A DNA stretch of 64,000 bases from Mesorhizobium sp. B2-4-3 (GCF_006442815.1 NZ_VFVL01000005.1:62001-126000); one strand, 5' to 3'. Shown: positions 8,217 through 16,398, numbered from the stretch's first letter. Translations and numbers: made by a program. Notes: generated by a model not told the origin, from the letters alone.

Positions 8217-8762
8217 TTCGACCTCCCATGCTGACCGGAGTTTCCCACCAACAGCGATTCCCGACAATGGCCGAGATGCGCCGATGACGTGGTGCAGGCG
8301 GGAAGGCGTGGAAAACTGGTGCCGCTAGCGTGATCCGCGAGGCAGCACTGTCATATCAAGGCTTTTGAGCTCCACTGATTGGCTGCCTTCTCCGCCCGGG
8401 AGGACGATCATGGACCTTTCTTCCGACAATTTGCGGCATGGGCGCACAGGTGGAAGCCCGGCTCGCTTTTTGTGGTTAGGATTTGAGGTCAGCAAGCCGG
8501 GCTATGCGCCGACCGATGGGCGGGGGGCTTGGGGTTATCAGCCGGCGCGATCGCGAGACTGTCTGATTTGCCTGCCAGCCCACAATCGACCGAGGTCCGT
8601 CCTGCCAAACGCATTGGTCCGAAAGGACCAAAGATATAGCCCCTTATTCCGTTGGGGCAGATTGCCTCCGCCGGTGACGTTTTGTCACCTGACCCCATTG
8701 CCTATGGTTCACGGGCAGACCGCTCAAGGCTCGGCCTCCGGTAACGGCTTGGTTCTCGTGGA
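8217..8762. other. Intergenic stretch with no recognisable gene
   Basis: An open frame on the plus strand crosses most of this region, but its translation has no recognisable domain and runs into the tRNA-derived repeat, so I do not call it. A small hairpin TGGTCC-GAAA-GGACCA lies near 8615-8630. It is the flank just outside the left boundary of the integrated element. Confidence 0.5.
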
Positions 8763-8822
8763 GAAATTTTGGGGCCGCTTACGTGACTCGAACACGCGAC
8801 CCCATCATTACGAATGATGTGC
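8763..8822. repeat. Left attachment-site repeat (tRNA-Thr 3' part)
   Basis: Matches 12701-12760 at 57 of 60 positions by eye; mismatches are at 8766, 8773 and 8781, and 8782-8822 is identical. It covers the T arm, variable loop and anticodon arm but lacks the D arm and the 5' acceptor strand, so it is not a functional tRNA. Confidence 0.9.
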
Positions 8823-8849
8823 ATTTTATGATTTTATTGAGTTTTCCCT

Positions 8850-9176
8850 TTAAAAAAGGCCGGAACAGAGCGAAAACATTCGATGGTTTCTGTACGGTTT
8901 CTGTGCGATGCGCATTCGTCCTGATGCCCGCTTCATGCAGGCGCTCGGGATCGTGCCTACCTGAAAATCGAACAGGATTGGGCGCCACCGCTCGGCCGCG
9001 AATGTGCCGACCAGCGATTGCAGTTCGTCGGCGGGCTCCTCGATGCCGATCGCGCGCAGCGCGGCGACGCCCGCGGCGATCGATACCGGCCCAGGGTTCT
9101 CGGTGAGCAGTTGCTCGAGCGCGGCAATGAGGTCAGACGCCTCATCGCCTTCTACGATAGCCTCAGTTGAGGTCAT
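8850..9176 (-). CDS. Hypothetical protein in the integrated element
   Basis: 108 residues from ATG 9176. The first 70 residues look like a real small protein (ASDLIAALEQLLTENPG, IAAGVAALRAIGIEEPADE). The last 35 run over the tandem 11-bp repeats near the left end of the element (encoding the QKPYRNHR stretch) and may be a fortuitous extension. The start overlaps the end of the MltR-like gene by 14 bases, so the two are probably co-translated. No family recognised. Confidence 0.5.
   Translation of the reverse strand: MTSTEAIVEGDEASDLIAALEQLLTENPGPVSIAAGVAALRAIGIEEPADELQSLVGTFAAERWRPILFDFQVGTIPSACMKRASGRMRIAQKPYRNHRMFSLCSGLF
8886..8907. repeat. Tandem 11-mers, possible integrase arm sites (left)
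   Basis: Two abutting copies, GTTTCTGTACG and GTTTCTGTGCG, 63 bp inside the left attachment repeat. The same pair in reversed order stands inside the right end at 12650-12671, in the same orientation. Confidence 0.6.
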
Positions 9177-9825
9177 CACGCTCGGAGCGCTGGTAACCTC
9201 CAGCCACCGACTTCCTTTCCCGTAACATAGTGAGAATCACATTAACCGCCCCCATGAACTTTGCCTTTGGGCCAAACTCCGCTAGTCCCGCGTGTATCTC
9301 AGCGAGACTATTTACATGGTCGATCACGACCTGATCTTCGAATGAAAGAACTTTATGCGCATGGGCAAACTTGTTTCGCAACTTGCGCAGGCGGTGTAGT
9401 TCAGACCAGAGGGCGGAATCAATGATACCCATGGATTTTGCTAGGTCTATCTTTGCGCTAAAGGTCGCTAGAGGTGCCGATCCTTTGAAAAGAGATCTAT
9501 CTAAGTGCCTATCCATGCCCGGCATATGACCGAATATCAGCTCAGTTAATTCGTTATCCACCAACTGAACGTACACTAAAGCCACAGCGTGCGGCCCCTG
9601 GCTCATCACGGCGTCTGTCATTTGGTTAAAAATGCCAATGATTGTTGCCTGTTGCTTTTGAATGTTCGTGATTTCAACTGCTATCGCGGCTTTCGACTTC
9701 TTAAAAAAATCAAGTTTCTCTTCTATGGTTGCGTCTTTGGGGGGGTGAAGCGATATCGCCGCAATCCTCTCTTCAGTCGCCACTCGTGACTTCTCGAGCA
9801 TGGCTCGTAACTCTTCTGAGTTCAC
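9163..9825 (-). CDS. MltR-like (mannitol repressor family) protein
   Basis: 220 residues from a GTG start with GGGAGAA eight bases before it. The central part, about residues 90-170, fits the MltR family: VDNELTELIFG, DRSLFKGSAPLATFSAKIDL, and RLRKLRNKFAHAH, the last being the usual end of the fold. E. coli MtlR binds MtlD and represses mannitol use, but many family members sit on mobile elements with unknown roles. The N-terminal 60 residues are a probable coiled coil. Codon use and GC are lower than in the flanking chromosome, in line with transfer. It overlaps the next gene. Confidence 0.7.
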   Translation of the reverse strand: MNSEELRAMLEKSRVATEERIAAISLHPPKDATIEEKLDFFKKSKAAIAVEITNIQKQQATIIGIFNQMTDAVMSQGPHAVALVYVQLVDNELTELIFGHMPGMDRHLDRSLFKGSAPLATFSAKIDLAKSMGIIDSALWSELHRLRKLRNKFAHAHKVLSFEDQVVIDHVNSLAEIHAGLAEFGPKAKFMGAVNVILTMLRERKSVAGGYQRSERDDLN

Positions 9826-9904
9826 TGACGATTTCTCCCAAGATCACGCCTCGACGAACCTATAACATCTAAACTCATTCCCGTCTGTGGTGCTCGGCGT
9901 GTCG

Positions 9905-10222
9905 TCATGCCGGATCCTCGCGCCAGATCGGCACTCGGTTGATCTTGATCGCCACCAGGCGGCGGATGCGCAGCCCGACGGCTTCCCGGCCGGTCGGCGC
10001 GAATGCCTAGACGTCCAGCCGTCCATGATCGCGGCCGTTCTCGCACTTCATTCGCTCCATGAGTGAGTCGACATCGACGTCTCCGAAAATCTGGATCAGA
10101 TCGGAGGGCTGGTAGCAGTGCTGGCGCTTACAATAGCGGCACCGGATGCGCACCAGGCGCATGGTGTCGTTAAGCGCGGACAGCGGGTAATCGCGTCGCT
10201 TCGGGCTATAGGTCTCCGGCAT
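9905..10222 (-). pseudogene. Small conserved protein interrupted by an in-frame TAG
   Basis: From ATG 10222 the frame reads a Cys-containing protein (MRLVRIRCRYCKRQHCYQ, then DLIQIFGDVDVDSLMERMKC) and stops at TAG 10009-10007. Past this codon the same frame goes on for 33 sensible residues (AFAPTGREAVGLRIRRLVAI ... WREDPA) to TGA at 9907-9905. The total, 105 codons before the final stop, looks like one intact small protein of a kind I recall from rhizobia, broken by one nonsense change. The CRYC/CKRQHC pattern suggests a zinc ribbon. A shortened 71-residue product is possible. Confidence 0.7.
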
Positions 10223-10421
10223 GAGAACGAAATGAGAACAAATTCCTTGCCCGTCAAGCCGGTTTGTGGAATCTTTTCACCAGAGCTGCGTACCGGCGCA
10301 TCCCCCGACGAAGTTTCCGGCCGAGCCCCGAGTCGCGCTTTGTAGCGATAGTTTTATTGTGCAGCACCGTTGCGAAAGAGCCCAGCCGAGCTAGGATTGT
10401 CCGGCGCGGGGGGAGATGTGA

Positions 10422-11078
10422 ATGGAACGCAGTGAAGCATGGTTTATTGCGATTGTAGCGGCGGTGATGGGTTTCATTCTTGGCAGTGCCTGGTCGGACG
10501 TCACTCATCACTCAAGCAAAGGCTGGCTCTATGACTATCAGACGCTAATTGCCGGCTTTGCTGCGGTCGCTGCGGGTTTTGTAACCGTCAATGCGATGAC
10601 AAAGTCAGATGAACGGCAAAAGGAATTGACCTTACGGGGAGCAAAACTCTTAGCAATGAGGGCAGCTGTCGTGTCCCGTTATTTCTACAACCTCATCGTT
10701 GAGTTCTCGGATTCGTCAAAAGTATTTCGTGACAGGTACGATGTTCCATCTCCTCCAATGTTTAGCGCTCAAGACGTGGCAAAGGTCAGAGCTTTTCAAT
10801 CCCGGTTGACCACTGGTTTGAGTTTCGAGTCCATAGCTTCGGCTGTCCCGATTTTTCCGCCCACCATGGCAGCCCGATACGAAATTCTGAAGTCTGTAAA
10901 GGAAAAATCTGACATACTTACTAAGCTCTTCGAGTCCATCATAAAGACAAAGGCGACAGTGCCGGCGGAGGCGATAAAAAAGGCGGCCATTAATTTCGCC
11001 GAGACCATTGAGTTTTCTGCACCTCACATTACGTTATTTGCAAAGGATTTGGAACAACTTGAGAGTAGTGTTAAATGA
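10422..11078 (+). CDS. Hypothetical membrane protein in the integrated element
   Basis: 218 residues. Two membrane spans at about residues 7-24 and 40-57 form a hairpin, followed by a soluble domain of some 160 residues with helical character (MTKSDERQKELTLRGAKLLA, and a C-terminal ITLFAKDLEQLESSVK). GGGGGAGA stands before the ATG. Base composition is well below that of the neighbours, consistent with recent acquisition. No family recognised. Small membrane-hairpin proteins on islands are sometimes defence or immunity genes, but nothing in this sequence shows that. Confidence 0.75.
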   Translation: MERSEAWFIAIVAAVMGFILGSAWSDVTHHSSKGWLYDYQTLIAGFAAVAAGFVTVNAMTKSDERQKELTLRGAKLLAMRAAVVSRYFYNLIVEFSDSSKVFRDRYDVPSPPMFSAQDVAKVRAFQSRLTTGLSFESIASAVPIFPPTMAARYEILKSVKEKSDILTKLFESIIKTKATVPAEAIKKAAINFAETIEFSAPHITLFAKDLEQLESSVK

Positions 11079-11094
11079 CGCATGTAAATCTAAC

Positions 11095-11874
11095 TTAGCG
11101 GTCGTGGCGATGTGCTTCGTCATAAAAATCCTGCAGCGAGGCGTGCCGCAGGTCTTCCTCCCCACGTAAGTGCTTCACTCGGCCGATCAATCCCGGCTTA
11201 ACCCACTGCGTGGCCGGCCGCTTCATGCCCTTTGGCGCCGGCCCGGCATGCTCCTGGACGCGCTGCCAAAGCCGCTCGCGCATTTCGCGGTTCAAGGTGA
11301 TGAAAGCCGACCCCACATAGCGCCCTGTGCCGCGCTCTGCCATCAAGGCAAAGGCCGGCTTGCCGGGCTCGCGCTCGACGCCAAGCAGCTCATACTCGTC
11401 GATGCTGTAGCATTTCGCCTTCTGCCAATTGGTCGAGGGGCCGCTTCGATAAACGCTGTCCTTGCGCTTGGAAACCACGCCCTCAAGCCCGGCCCGGTCA
11501 ACAAGATGAAAGATCGATCGAGCGTCGCCGGGTAGCGCTTGACTGAACTGGATGCGCTTCCCGGTCGGAATAATCGCCTCGAGGATCTCGCGCCGATCGG
11601 TCAGCGGCATGTCGAGCAAGTCGTGGCCGTTGAGATGGAGAAGGTCGAACGCGACAAAATAGAGGTCGTGCTGTCGGCGCGTGATCGCTTTGCGCAGCTC
11701 TGCGAAATCCGAAATGCCAGCGTCATTCAGGACGATGATCTCGCCGTCGATGATTGCGGTGTCGGCCTGCAGCTCACCGGCGGCCTTGGCGGGGTCGCGG
11801 TATTTCGACGTCCAGTCGAGGCCTCGCCGGGTGAAAATGCGTACGACCCGCCGCCGCCATTCGAAATGGTGCCG
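11095..11874 (-). pseudogene. Truncated LigD-like ATP-dependent DNA ligase
   Basis: The frame is open from 11874 with no good start. It carries the later motifs of LigD-type ligases in order: IFTRRGLDWTSKY, IIDGEIIV (motif III), YFVAFDLLHLNG, LEGVVSKRKDSVYRSG (motif IV) and NWQKAKC (motif V), then the OB-fold region. The catalytic-lysine motif I and everything before it are missing, so the fragment cannot adenylate. A TTG at 11619 gives a 174-residue frame, but that too lacks the active site. Its 5' end meets the 5' end of the truncated integrase head to head, near 11850-11880. Confidence 0.8.
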
Positions 11875-12439
11875 CTACATGGTCGGTATCAACCGCCACC
11901 TTGCCCGCTTCATATTGCTCGGGCTCTACACCGGATCGAGAAAGCAGGCGCTGCTTGGCGCACAGTGGATGGCCAACGTCTCGGGCGGCTGGATCGATCT
12001 GGGACGGGGTATCATCCACCGCAAGGCGGCAGAGCAGGAAGAGACGAAGAAGCGTCAGCCAGCTGCGAAGCTCGGGCGGCGCATCCTTGCGCACCTGCGG
12101 CGCTGGAAGCGGCTGGACGACGCCGCACGGGCCGAGGCGGCGGGCAAGCGACCGGCCGAGGAACAGCACTTGCCCCTGCCGCTTTTCCTCCATGTCGTTT
12201 CATGGCGTGGCGGCGGCGTCGGATCTGTGCGCACTGCCTGGGAGGCCGCCGTTGAACTGGCCTGACTCGACGACGAAGTGACGCCGCACGTTCTCAGGCA
12301 CACGCGCGCCACGTGGATGATGCAGGCTGGCGTCGACAAATGGCAGGCGGCCGGCGCGCTCGGCATGTCGCTTCAAATGCTGGAAGAAAACTACGGCCAC
12401 CATCATCCCGACTGGCAGCGCGAAGCGGCCGAGGTCTGA
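11870..12439 (+). pseudogene. Truncated tyrosine recombinase (phage-type integrase)
   Basis: The frame gives the catalytic half of a tyrosine integrase: RFILLGLYTGSRKQALL with the first catalytic Arg, then EETKKRQPAAKLGRRILAHL, VTPHVLRHTRATWMMQAG with the HxxR box, and MLEENYGHHHPDWQ with the likely nucleophile Tyr. The N-terminal core-binding half is absent. An in-frame TGA at 12263-12265 (between VELA and LDDEV) replaces what is probably a Gly codon. Two lesions make it inactive. It points toward the intact tRNA-Thr, as expected for the integrase of this element. Confidence 0.85.
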
Positions 12440-12631
12440 CTATTTCCGCCCCTGCCGGAAATAGGCCACCGCTCTCGCGATCAGCGCCAACACAAAAAGA
12501 ACCCCCACAAAGACTGTGAAGGGATAGCCGGAAGACCCGGTCGAGCACCCATCCGCTCCTAGACAATCAAACGCCGCCGCGAGATCGGTGCTTAGCAAGA
12601 GGGCAGTCATGCAGAAAAGCGAGATCTTCAT
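12440..12631 (-). CDS. Small membrane protein with signal peptide
   Basis: 63 residues from ATG 12631, preceded by GGGGAAGG. A signal peptide covers about residues 1-19 (ends LAAA), then a short Cys-pair loop (FDCLGADGCSTG) and a second hydrophobic stretch at about 35-52 (FVGVLFVLALIARAVAY). The stop codon abuts the end of the integrase fragment on the other strand. Function unknown. The longer frame upstream runs into the tRNA and is not used. Confidence 0.55.
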   Translation of the reverse strand: MKISLFCMTALLLSTDLAAAFDCLGADGCSTGSSGYPFTVFVGVLFVLALIARAVAYFRQGRK

Positions 12632-12649
12632 GCCTTCCCCAAATCGACC

Positions 12650-12671
12650 GTTTCTGTGCGGTTTCTGTACA
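12650..12671. repeat. Tandem 11-mers, possible integrase arm sites (right)
   Basis: GTTTCTGTGCG followed by GTTTCTGTACA, about 30 bp inside the right attachment repeat. They are the same two units as at 8886-8907 in swapped order. Confidence 0.6.
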
Positions 12672-12700
12672 AATCGGCCAGGACGTTCGGCTAAGTGCTT

Positions 12701-12760
12701 GAATTTTTGGTGCCGCTTGCGTGACTCGAACACGCGACCCCATCATTACGAATGATGTGC
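12701..12760. repeat. Right attachment-site repeat within tRNA-Thr
   Basis: The intact copy of the 60-bp repeat. It begins in the 3' flank of the tRNA gene and reaches through the anticodon stem. The strictly identical part shared with the left copy is 12720-12760. Confidence 0.9.
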
Positions 12761-12783
12761 TCTACCAACTGAGCTAAAGCGGC
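12708..12783 (-). tRNA. tRNA-Thr (anticodon CGT)
   Basis: All four arms fold by eye: acceptor GCCGCTT with AAGCGGC, D stem GCTC/GAGC, anticodon stem CATCA/TGATG around loop TTCGTAA, T stem GCGTG/CACGC around TTCGAGT. The anticodon CGT reads ACG (Thr). The 3' CCA is encoded. The 3' half is duplicated at 8763-8822 as the footprint of element integration, and the gene was kept whole on this side. Confidence 0.95.
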
Positions 12784-12815
12784 CCGGGAAGCGTCAGGCT
12801 TCCAGAATGGGCTGG

Positions 12816-12844
12816 GTGATAGACTCAACCGCTCGCTAATTCAA
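12816..12844 (-). promoter_or_regulatory. Probable tRNA-Thr promoter
   Basis: On the minus strand, TTGAAT (12844-12839) and TATCAC (12821-12816) are separated by 17 bases, with the -10 element 32 bp before the tRNA 5' end. It is a reasonable sigma-70 promoter. The rest of the 12784-13093 gap holds nothing I recognise. Confidence 0.5.
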
Positions 12845-13093
12845 GATGGGCAGCGGTGAATTCCAGCCTCGTTGGCGGCAATTCCGATCTAGGGTTACCG
12901 CGCAACGGGCGCAGGCGCGGCCCGTGGCGGCGTGCGGGCCGCACGTCCTTCGCACTTGGCTGGCCGGCGCGACCGCGCCGGTGGTGACGAAAAATGTTGA
13001 TTCTTAAACAAAAAATGCCGAAATGGCTTTGGCCGGCAAGGCAGCCGCTCGCCGTTGATCGATTGGTCGCCTGCGGCTGACGATCAGACAACC

Positions 13094-14317
13094 GTGAGCG
13101 AACGCGCAGAGGGAGCTCGCTTGGACCCCATCGAGAAAGCGATCCGCAATGCCTTCGAGAAAGGCAATGCCGAGGACCGGGCGTTCCGCGAGAAGGTCTA
13201 TCGATCGGCCTTTGCCGCGCTCGACCGTGTCCTGCAGGCCAATCCGAACGTCACGGTCGAGGCCGCCATCAGCCGCCGCAAGGCGGTGCAGGCCAAGATC
13301 ACCGAGATCGAATCGGAGTTCCTGCCGGCCGTGCCCGATGTGACGCTGCCGCCGGAAAACGTCGCCTCGGCCGGCAATGGCGCGCCGGATCCCCGCGTCG
13401 AAGCGCCGGCCGTGTCGGCCGCGCCGTCGGTCGACGCGCCGCTGCCGCCATCGCAATCCGCGGCCTCACCCTCGATCACCGTCGACGGCCCGGTGCAGCC
13501 CGATGCTTCGGACCAGCCGCGCTCACGCGTGCTGCCGCGCGTGCCCGACATCATGCCGGACGAGACGGCGCTTCCCGACGCGCCGTCGCTCGACGATTCG
13601 CCGGGCGCTCCCGTCGGCAACGGCGCTGAGGTCGCGCCCGACCGCGACGAGCGGCGCATCAGGGGGCGGCGCTTGCCGCTGACCGCGATCTTCGTCGTCG
13701 CGACGCTGTTCGCGGCCGCCGGCATCGGCCTCTATTTCGCCAAGCAGACCGGCGTCTTCAAGACGGCGGCCGAGCTCGACACCGGCCCGCCGGAACCGAC
13801 GCCGACGCTGGACGACGAGGATTCCACGCCGCCGGCCGAACCCGGCTCGCCGCAGAAGCCGGGCGAGGCCGACCAGTCGAAGAACTGGATCAACGTCTTC
13901 TCGCCGGCCGATCCGACCCGTGTCAGCACGCCGTCCGACGCCGCCGCCGAGGTGATGAAGGACGACACCGGCCAGTTCCTGCGCATCCGCTCGGGCGCGT
14001 CGGGTTCGGCCATCGCCTTCGATGTCGGCCAGGGCGTGCTGGAGAAGCTTGCCGGCAAGCACGCTATGTTCGACATCGTCGCCCGCTCGGAAGAAGGCAA
14101 GGAGACGCAGATATCGGTCGATTGCAATTTCGGCGATTTCGGCGATTGCGGTCGCAAGCGCTACGCGGTCGGCCACGAGCGCAACGAATATCTGTTCGAT
14201 GTGCAGTTCCCGGACAAGCATCCGGGCGCGGCCGGCACCATCGCCGTCAATTCCGATTTTGACCAGAAGGGCAAGTCGGTGGATATCTACGAGATCCGCG
14301 TCTCGATAGCGGAATAG
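13094..14317 (+). CDS. Hypothetical single-pass membrane protein with C-terminal beta-rich domain
   Basis: 407 residues from GTG 13094; a TTG at 13055 would add 13 residues and neither has a clear ribosome site. Residues 1-70 are helical and charged (LDPIEKAIRNAFEKGN). The next 120 are a disordered Pro/Ala/Asp-rich stretch. One membrane span lies at about 195-217 (FVVATLFAAAGIGLYFA) after RRIRGRRLP. An acidic Pro-rich linker follows, and the last 150 residues resemble a carbohydrate-binding-like beta sandwich (SGSAIAFDVGQGVLEKLAGK, ISVDCNFGDFGDCGRKRY). The C-terminal domain would be periplasmic. No function is known to me; the gene stands alone. Confidence 0.75.
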   Translation: MSERAEGARLDPIEKAIRNAFEKGNAEDRAFREKVYRSAFAALDRVLQANPNVTVEAAISRRKAVQAKITEIESEFLPAVPDVTLPPENVASAGNGAPDPRVEAPAVSAAPSVDAPLPPSQSAASPSITVDGPVQPDASDQPRSRVLPRVPDIMPDETALPDAPSLDDSPGAPVGNGAEVAPDRDERRIRGRRLPLTAIFVVATLFAAAGIGLYFAKQTGVFKTAAELDTGPPEPTPTLDDEDSTPPAEPGSPQKPGEADQSKNWINVFSPADPTRVSTPSDAAAEVMKDDTGQFLRIRSGASGSAIAFDVGQGVLEKLAGKHAMFDIVARSEEGKETQISVDCNFGDFGDCGRKRYAVGHERNEYLFDVQFPDKHPGAAGTIAVNSDFDQKGKSVDIYEIRVSIAE

Positions 14318-14469
14318 TTGAGCAGGCAGATGGCCGATTGCCAAAGTCGGCGCTTTGGGCCGACTGGGGTCATGCTTTCTAGTGCCACTGCACAGGGATT
14401 TTGACCGGTCGGCTCTGTTTGCATTGGCAGGTGGCATGCGTTGGAGATTGGCCAAAACGCCCATCGCGA

Positions 14470-14653
14470 TCGTCATTCTAGGGCGGAGCAGGAGCGAAGC
14501 TCCGTCGCGAAGACCCTGGAATCCATGCCGTTACCTTCGCCAAGGCGTGCAACGGAGCAGAATTCTGCACCGCGGCAACGCTTCCAAGTCACGGCATGGA
14601 TTCTATGGTCTGCGCCGCGTCGCTGCGCTCCTTGCTCCGCCATAGAATGACGA
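14470..14653. repeat. Inverted-repeat element, family B, copy 1
   Basis: The left end (TCGTCATTCTAGGGCGGAGC and on) is the imperfect complement of the right end over some 60 bp, with CATGCCGT/ACGGCATG at the inner edge. A related copy is at 32178-32345. No coding capacity. It lies in the 447-bp gap 14318-14764, where I see nothing else. Confidence 0.8.
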
Positions 14654-14764
14654 GGTTGGGGCGGCTTCAACCAATCCCCGGCGTTTGCGCTGATTTCACG
14701 CAAATGAAAGGAAAATCTTGCACCAAGACAAAACGGCAACCTTCAAAATCCCTGTGTCAGGGAA

Positions 14765-16366
14765 CTAGCCATCCAGCAACGCCTGCAGCGTCTCTATCCG
14801 ATCGGCCTCCGCCGCCGGCTTGTCCCAGCGCAGCCGAGAGATGCGGGGAAAGCGCATCGCGACGCCCGATTTGTGGCGCGTCGAGCGGTTGAGGCCTTCG
14901 AACGCCACCTCCAGCACCAGGCCGTTCCCGCGGTCGGCGCGCACCGAGCGCACCGGCCCGAAACGCTCGATCGTGTTGTCGCGCACATATTTGTCGATCT
15001 CTCTCAACTCCTCGTCGGTGAAGCCGAAATAGGCTTTGCCGACCGGCACCAGCTCTTCCGAACCCTCGGGGCCGGACCAGACGCCGAACGTGTAGTCGGA
15101 ATAAAAGCTCGAGCGCTTGCCGTGGCCGCGCTGCGCATACATCAGCACCGCGTCGATGGTGTGCGGGTCGCGCTTCCACTTGAACCAGGGCCCTTTCGGC
15201 CGGCCGGCGAGGTACGGCGAATCCCAGCGCTTCAGCATCACCCCTTCGATGATCGGATGCGGCGGCGCCTGGCGCAGCCGCTCCAGCGTCTCCCAGTCGG
15301 AGAACGCGACCAGCGGCGAGAGATCGAAGCGGCTCGGGTCGAGCGTCTTGACGAAAGCCTCGAGCCGCTTGCGGCGCTCGCCGAAGGGCAGCGCGCGCAG
15401 GTTCTCGCCGTCGATCTGCAGCGCGTCGTAGCAACGCATGAACGCCGGATATTGCTGCTGGATCTTCGGCGACACGCTCTTGCGGTTCAGCCGCTGCTGC
15501 AGGTCCGAAAACGTGCCCGTCGCCTCGCGCGGGTCGCCGACCAGCAGCTCGCCGTCCAGCGCCGCTTCGAAATTCATGGCCGCGGCGAGGTCCGGGAAGG
15601 CACCCGACACGTCGTCGCCGGTGCGCGAATAGAGCCTGCGGACGCCGCCTTCGCACACCGCCTGCACGCGGATGCCATCCCATTTCCATTCCGCCGCATA
15701 ATCGGCCGGGTCGAGCTTTTCGAGATCGCCGTCGTCGACGGCATTGGAGAGCATCACCGGCCGGAACAGCGCGAGCGCGGCGCTCCTCGGCTTTTCCGCC
15801 CGGCCCTCCAGCCAGGCGAACAGTTCGGCGTAAGGCGGCGCCAGACCGTGCCAGAGCTCCTCGATCTCGGCGACGTCGACTTGGCCGAGGTCGGCCAGCG
15901 CCTGCTTGGCGAGCCGCGCCGACACGCCGATGCGCAAGCCGCCGGTGACCAGCTTGATAATGGCGAAGCGCGCCGAGATGCCGGCGTCGTCGAGCAGCCG
16001 CGCCAGCACCTTCGGTCCGTCGGAGCGGCTTGCCGCCTGCAATTTGCCGACCACTTCGGCAAGCGTCGGGTGATCGTTGGGGATATGTCCTTGCGGTTGC
16101 GGCCAGACCAAAGACACCGTCTCGGCGAGGTCGCCGACATAGTCGTAGGAGTAGCCGAACAGCACCGGATCCATGCGCTCGACCACCAGCGCGCGCAGCA
16201 TCGCCGGCTTCACCGCCGCGATCGAGAGATCGCCCGTGATCGCCGCCAGCGCCAGCCCGCGATCGGGATCCTCGACGCCGCGGAAATAATCGGTGAGCAG
16301 CGTCAGCTTGCCGTTGCGCGACGGCGTCAGCACGAGACGGTCGAGGAGCTCGGCGAAGCGGTTCAT
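14765..16366 (-). CDS. ATP-dependent DNA ligase (cisplatin-damage-response type)
   Basis: 533 residues from ATG 16366; the longer frame only reads into the neighbouring repeat. The N-terminal 200 residues are the helical DNA-binding domain (MNRFAELLDRLVLTPSRNGK). The adenylation motif I is EWKWDGIRVQ with the catalytic Lys, then LYSRTGDDVSGAFPDL, ALDGELLV (motif III), IEGVMLKRWDSPY (motif IV) and WFKWKRDPHTIDAVL (motif V), followed by the OB fold. It seals nicks in repair. The MBL-fold exonuclease upstream on the same strand is its usual partner, with repeat A copy 2 between them. The Lhr-type helicase and phosphoesterase that often complete this set are not in the window. Confidence 0.92.
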   Translation of the reverse strand: MNRFAELLDRLVLTPSRNGKLTLLTDYFRGVEDPDRGLALAAITGDLSIAAVKPAMLRALVVERMDPVLFGYSYDYVGDLAETVSLVWPQPQGHIPNDHPTLAEVVGKLQAASRSDGPKVLARLLDDAGISARFAIIKLVTGGLRIGVSARLAKQALADLGQVDVAEIEELWHGLAPPYAELFAWLEGRAEKPRSAALALFRPVMLSNAVDDGDLEKLDPADYAAEWKWDGIRVQAVCEGGVRRLYSRTGDDVSGAFPDLAAAMNFEAALDGELLVGDPREATGTFSDLQQRLNRKSVSPKIQQQYPAFMRCYDALQIDGENLRALPFGERRKRLEAFVKTLDPSRFDLSPLVAFSDWETLERLRQAPPHPIIEGVMLKRWDSPYLAGRPKGPWFKWKRDPHTIDAVLMYAQRGHGKRSSFYSDYTFGVWSGPEGSEELVPVGKAYFGFTDEELREIDKYVRDNTIERFGPVRSVRADRGNGLVLEVAFEGLNRSTRHKSGVAMRFPRISRLRWDKPAAEADRIETLQALLDG

Positions 16367-16398
16367 GGGCGCCAAGCCAATTGCGAGAGCCGGCGCGA

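Larger units (their letters stand above)
8763..12760. mobile_element. Remnant of a tRNA-Thr-integrated genomic element
   Basis: About 4 kb bounded by two 60-bp direct repeats (8763-8822 and 12701-12760) made of the 3' part of tRNA-Thr plus its 3' flank. A truncated tyrosine integrase ends about 260 bp from the intact tRNA, the usual place for the integrase of a tRNA-targeting element. The interior has lower GC and more uneven codon use than the flanks, three pseudogenes, and tandem 11-bp repeats near both ends that could be integrase arm sites. It is too small to carry transfer functions, so it is the residue of a larger island or prophage reduced by deletion. Confidence 0.85.

Noticed and set aside
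8365..8817. Possible 150-residue protein left of the tRNA-Thr repeat
   Set aside because: The frame ends inside the tRNA-derived repeat and its composition looks random.
8763..8822. A second tRNA-Thr gene
   Set aside because: It lacks the D arm and 5' acceptor strand; it is only the 3' part left by integration.
9822..10046. 74-residue minus-strand frame overlapping the interrupted small gene
   Set aside because: The conserved reading is in another frame, through the TAG.
10254..10511. 85-residue frame on the minus strand inside the element
   Set aside because: It overlaps the start of the membrane protein on the other strand and shows no domain or good ribosome site.
8850..11078. Phage defence island reading of the integrated element
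   Set aside because: The MltR-like and membrane proteins could fit such a role, but no nuclease, sensor or known defence domain is visible.
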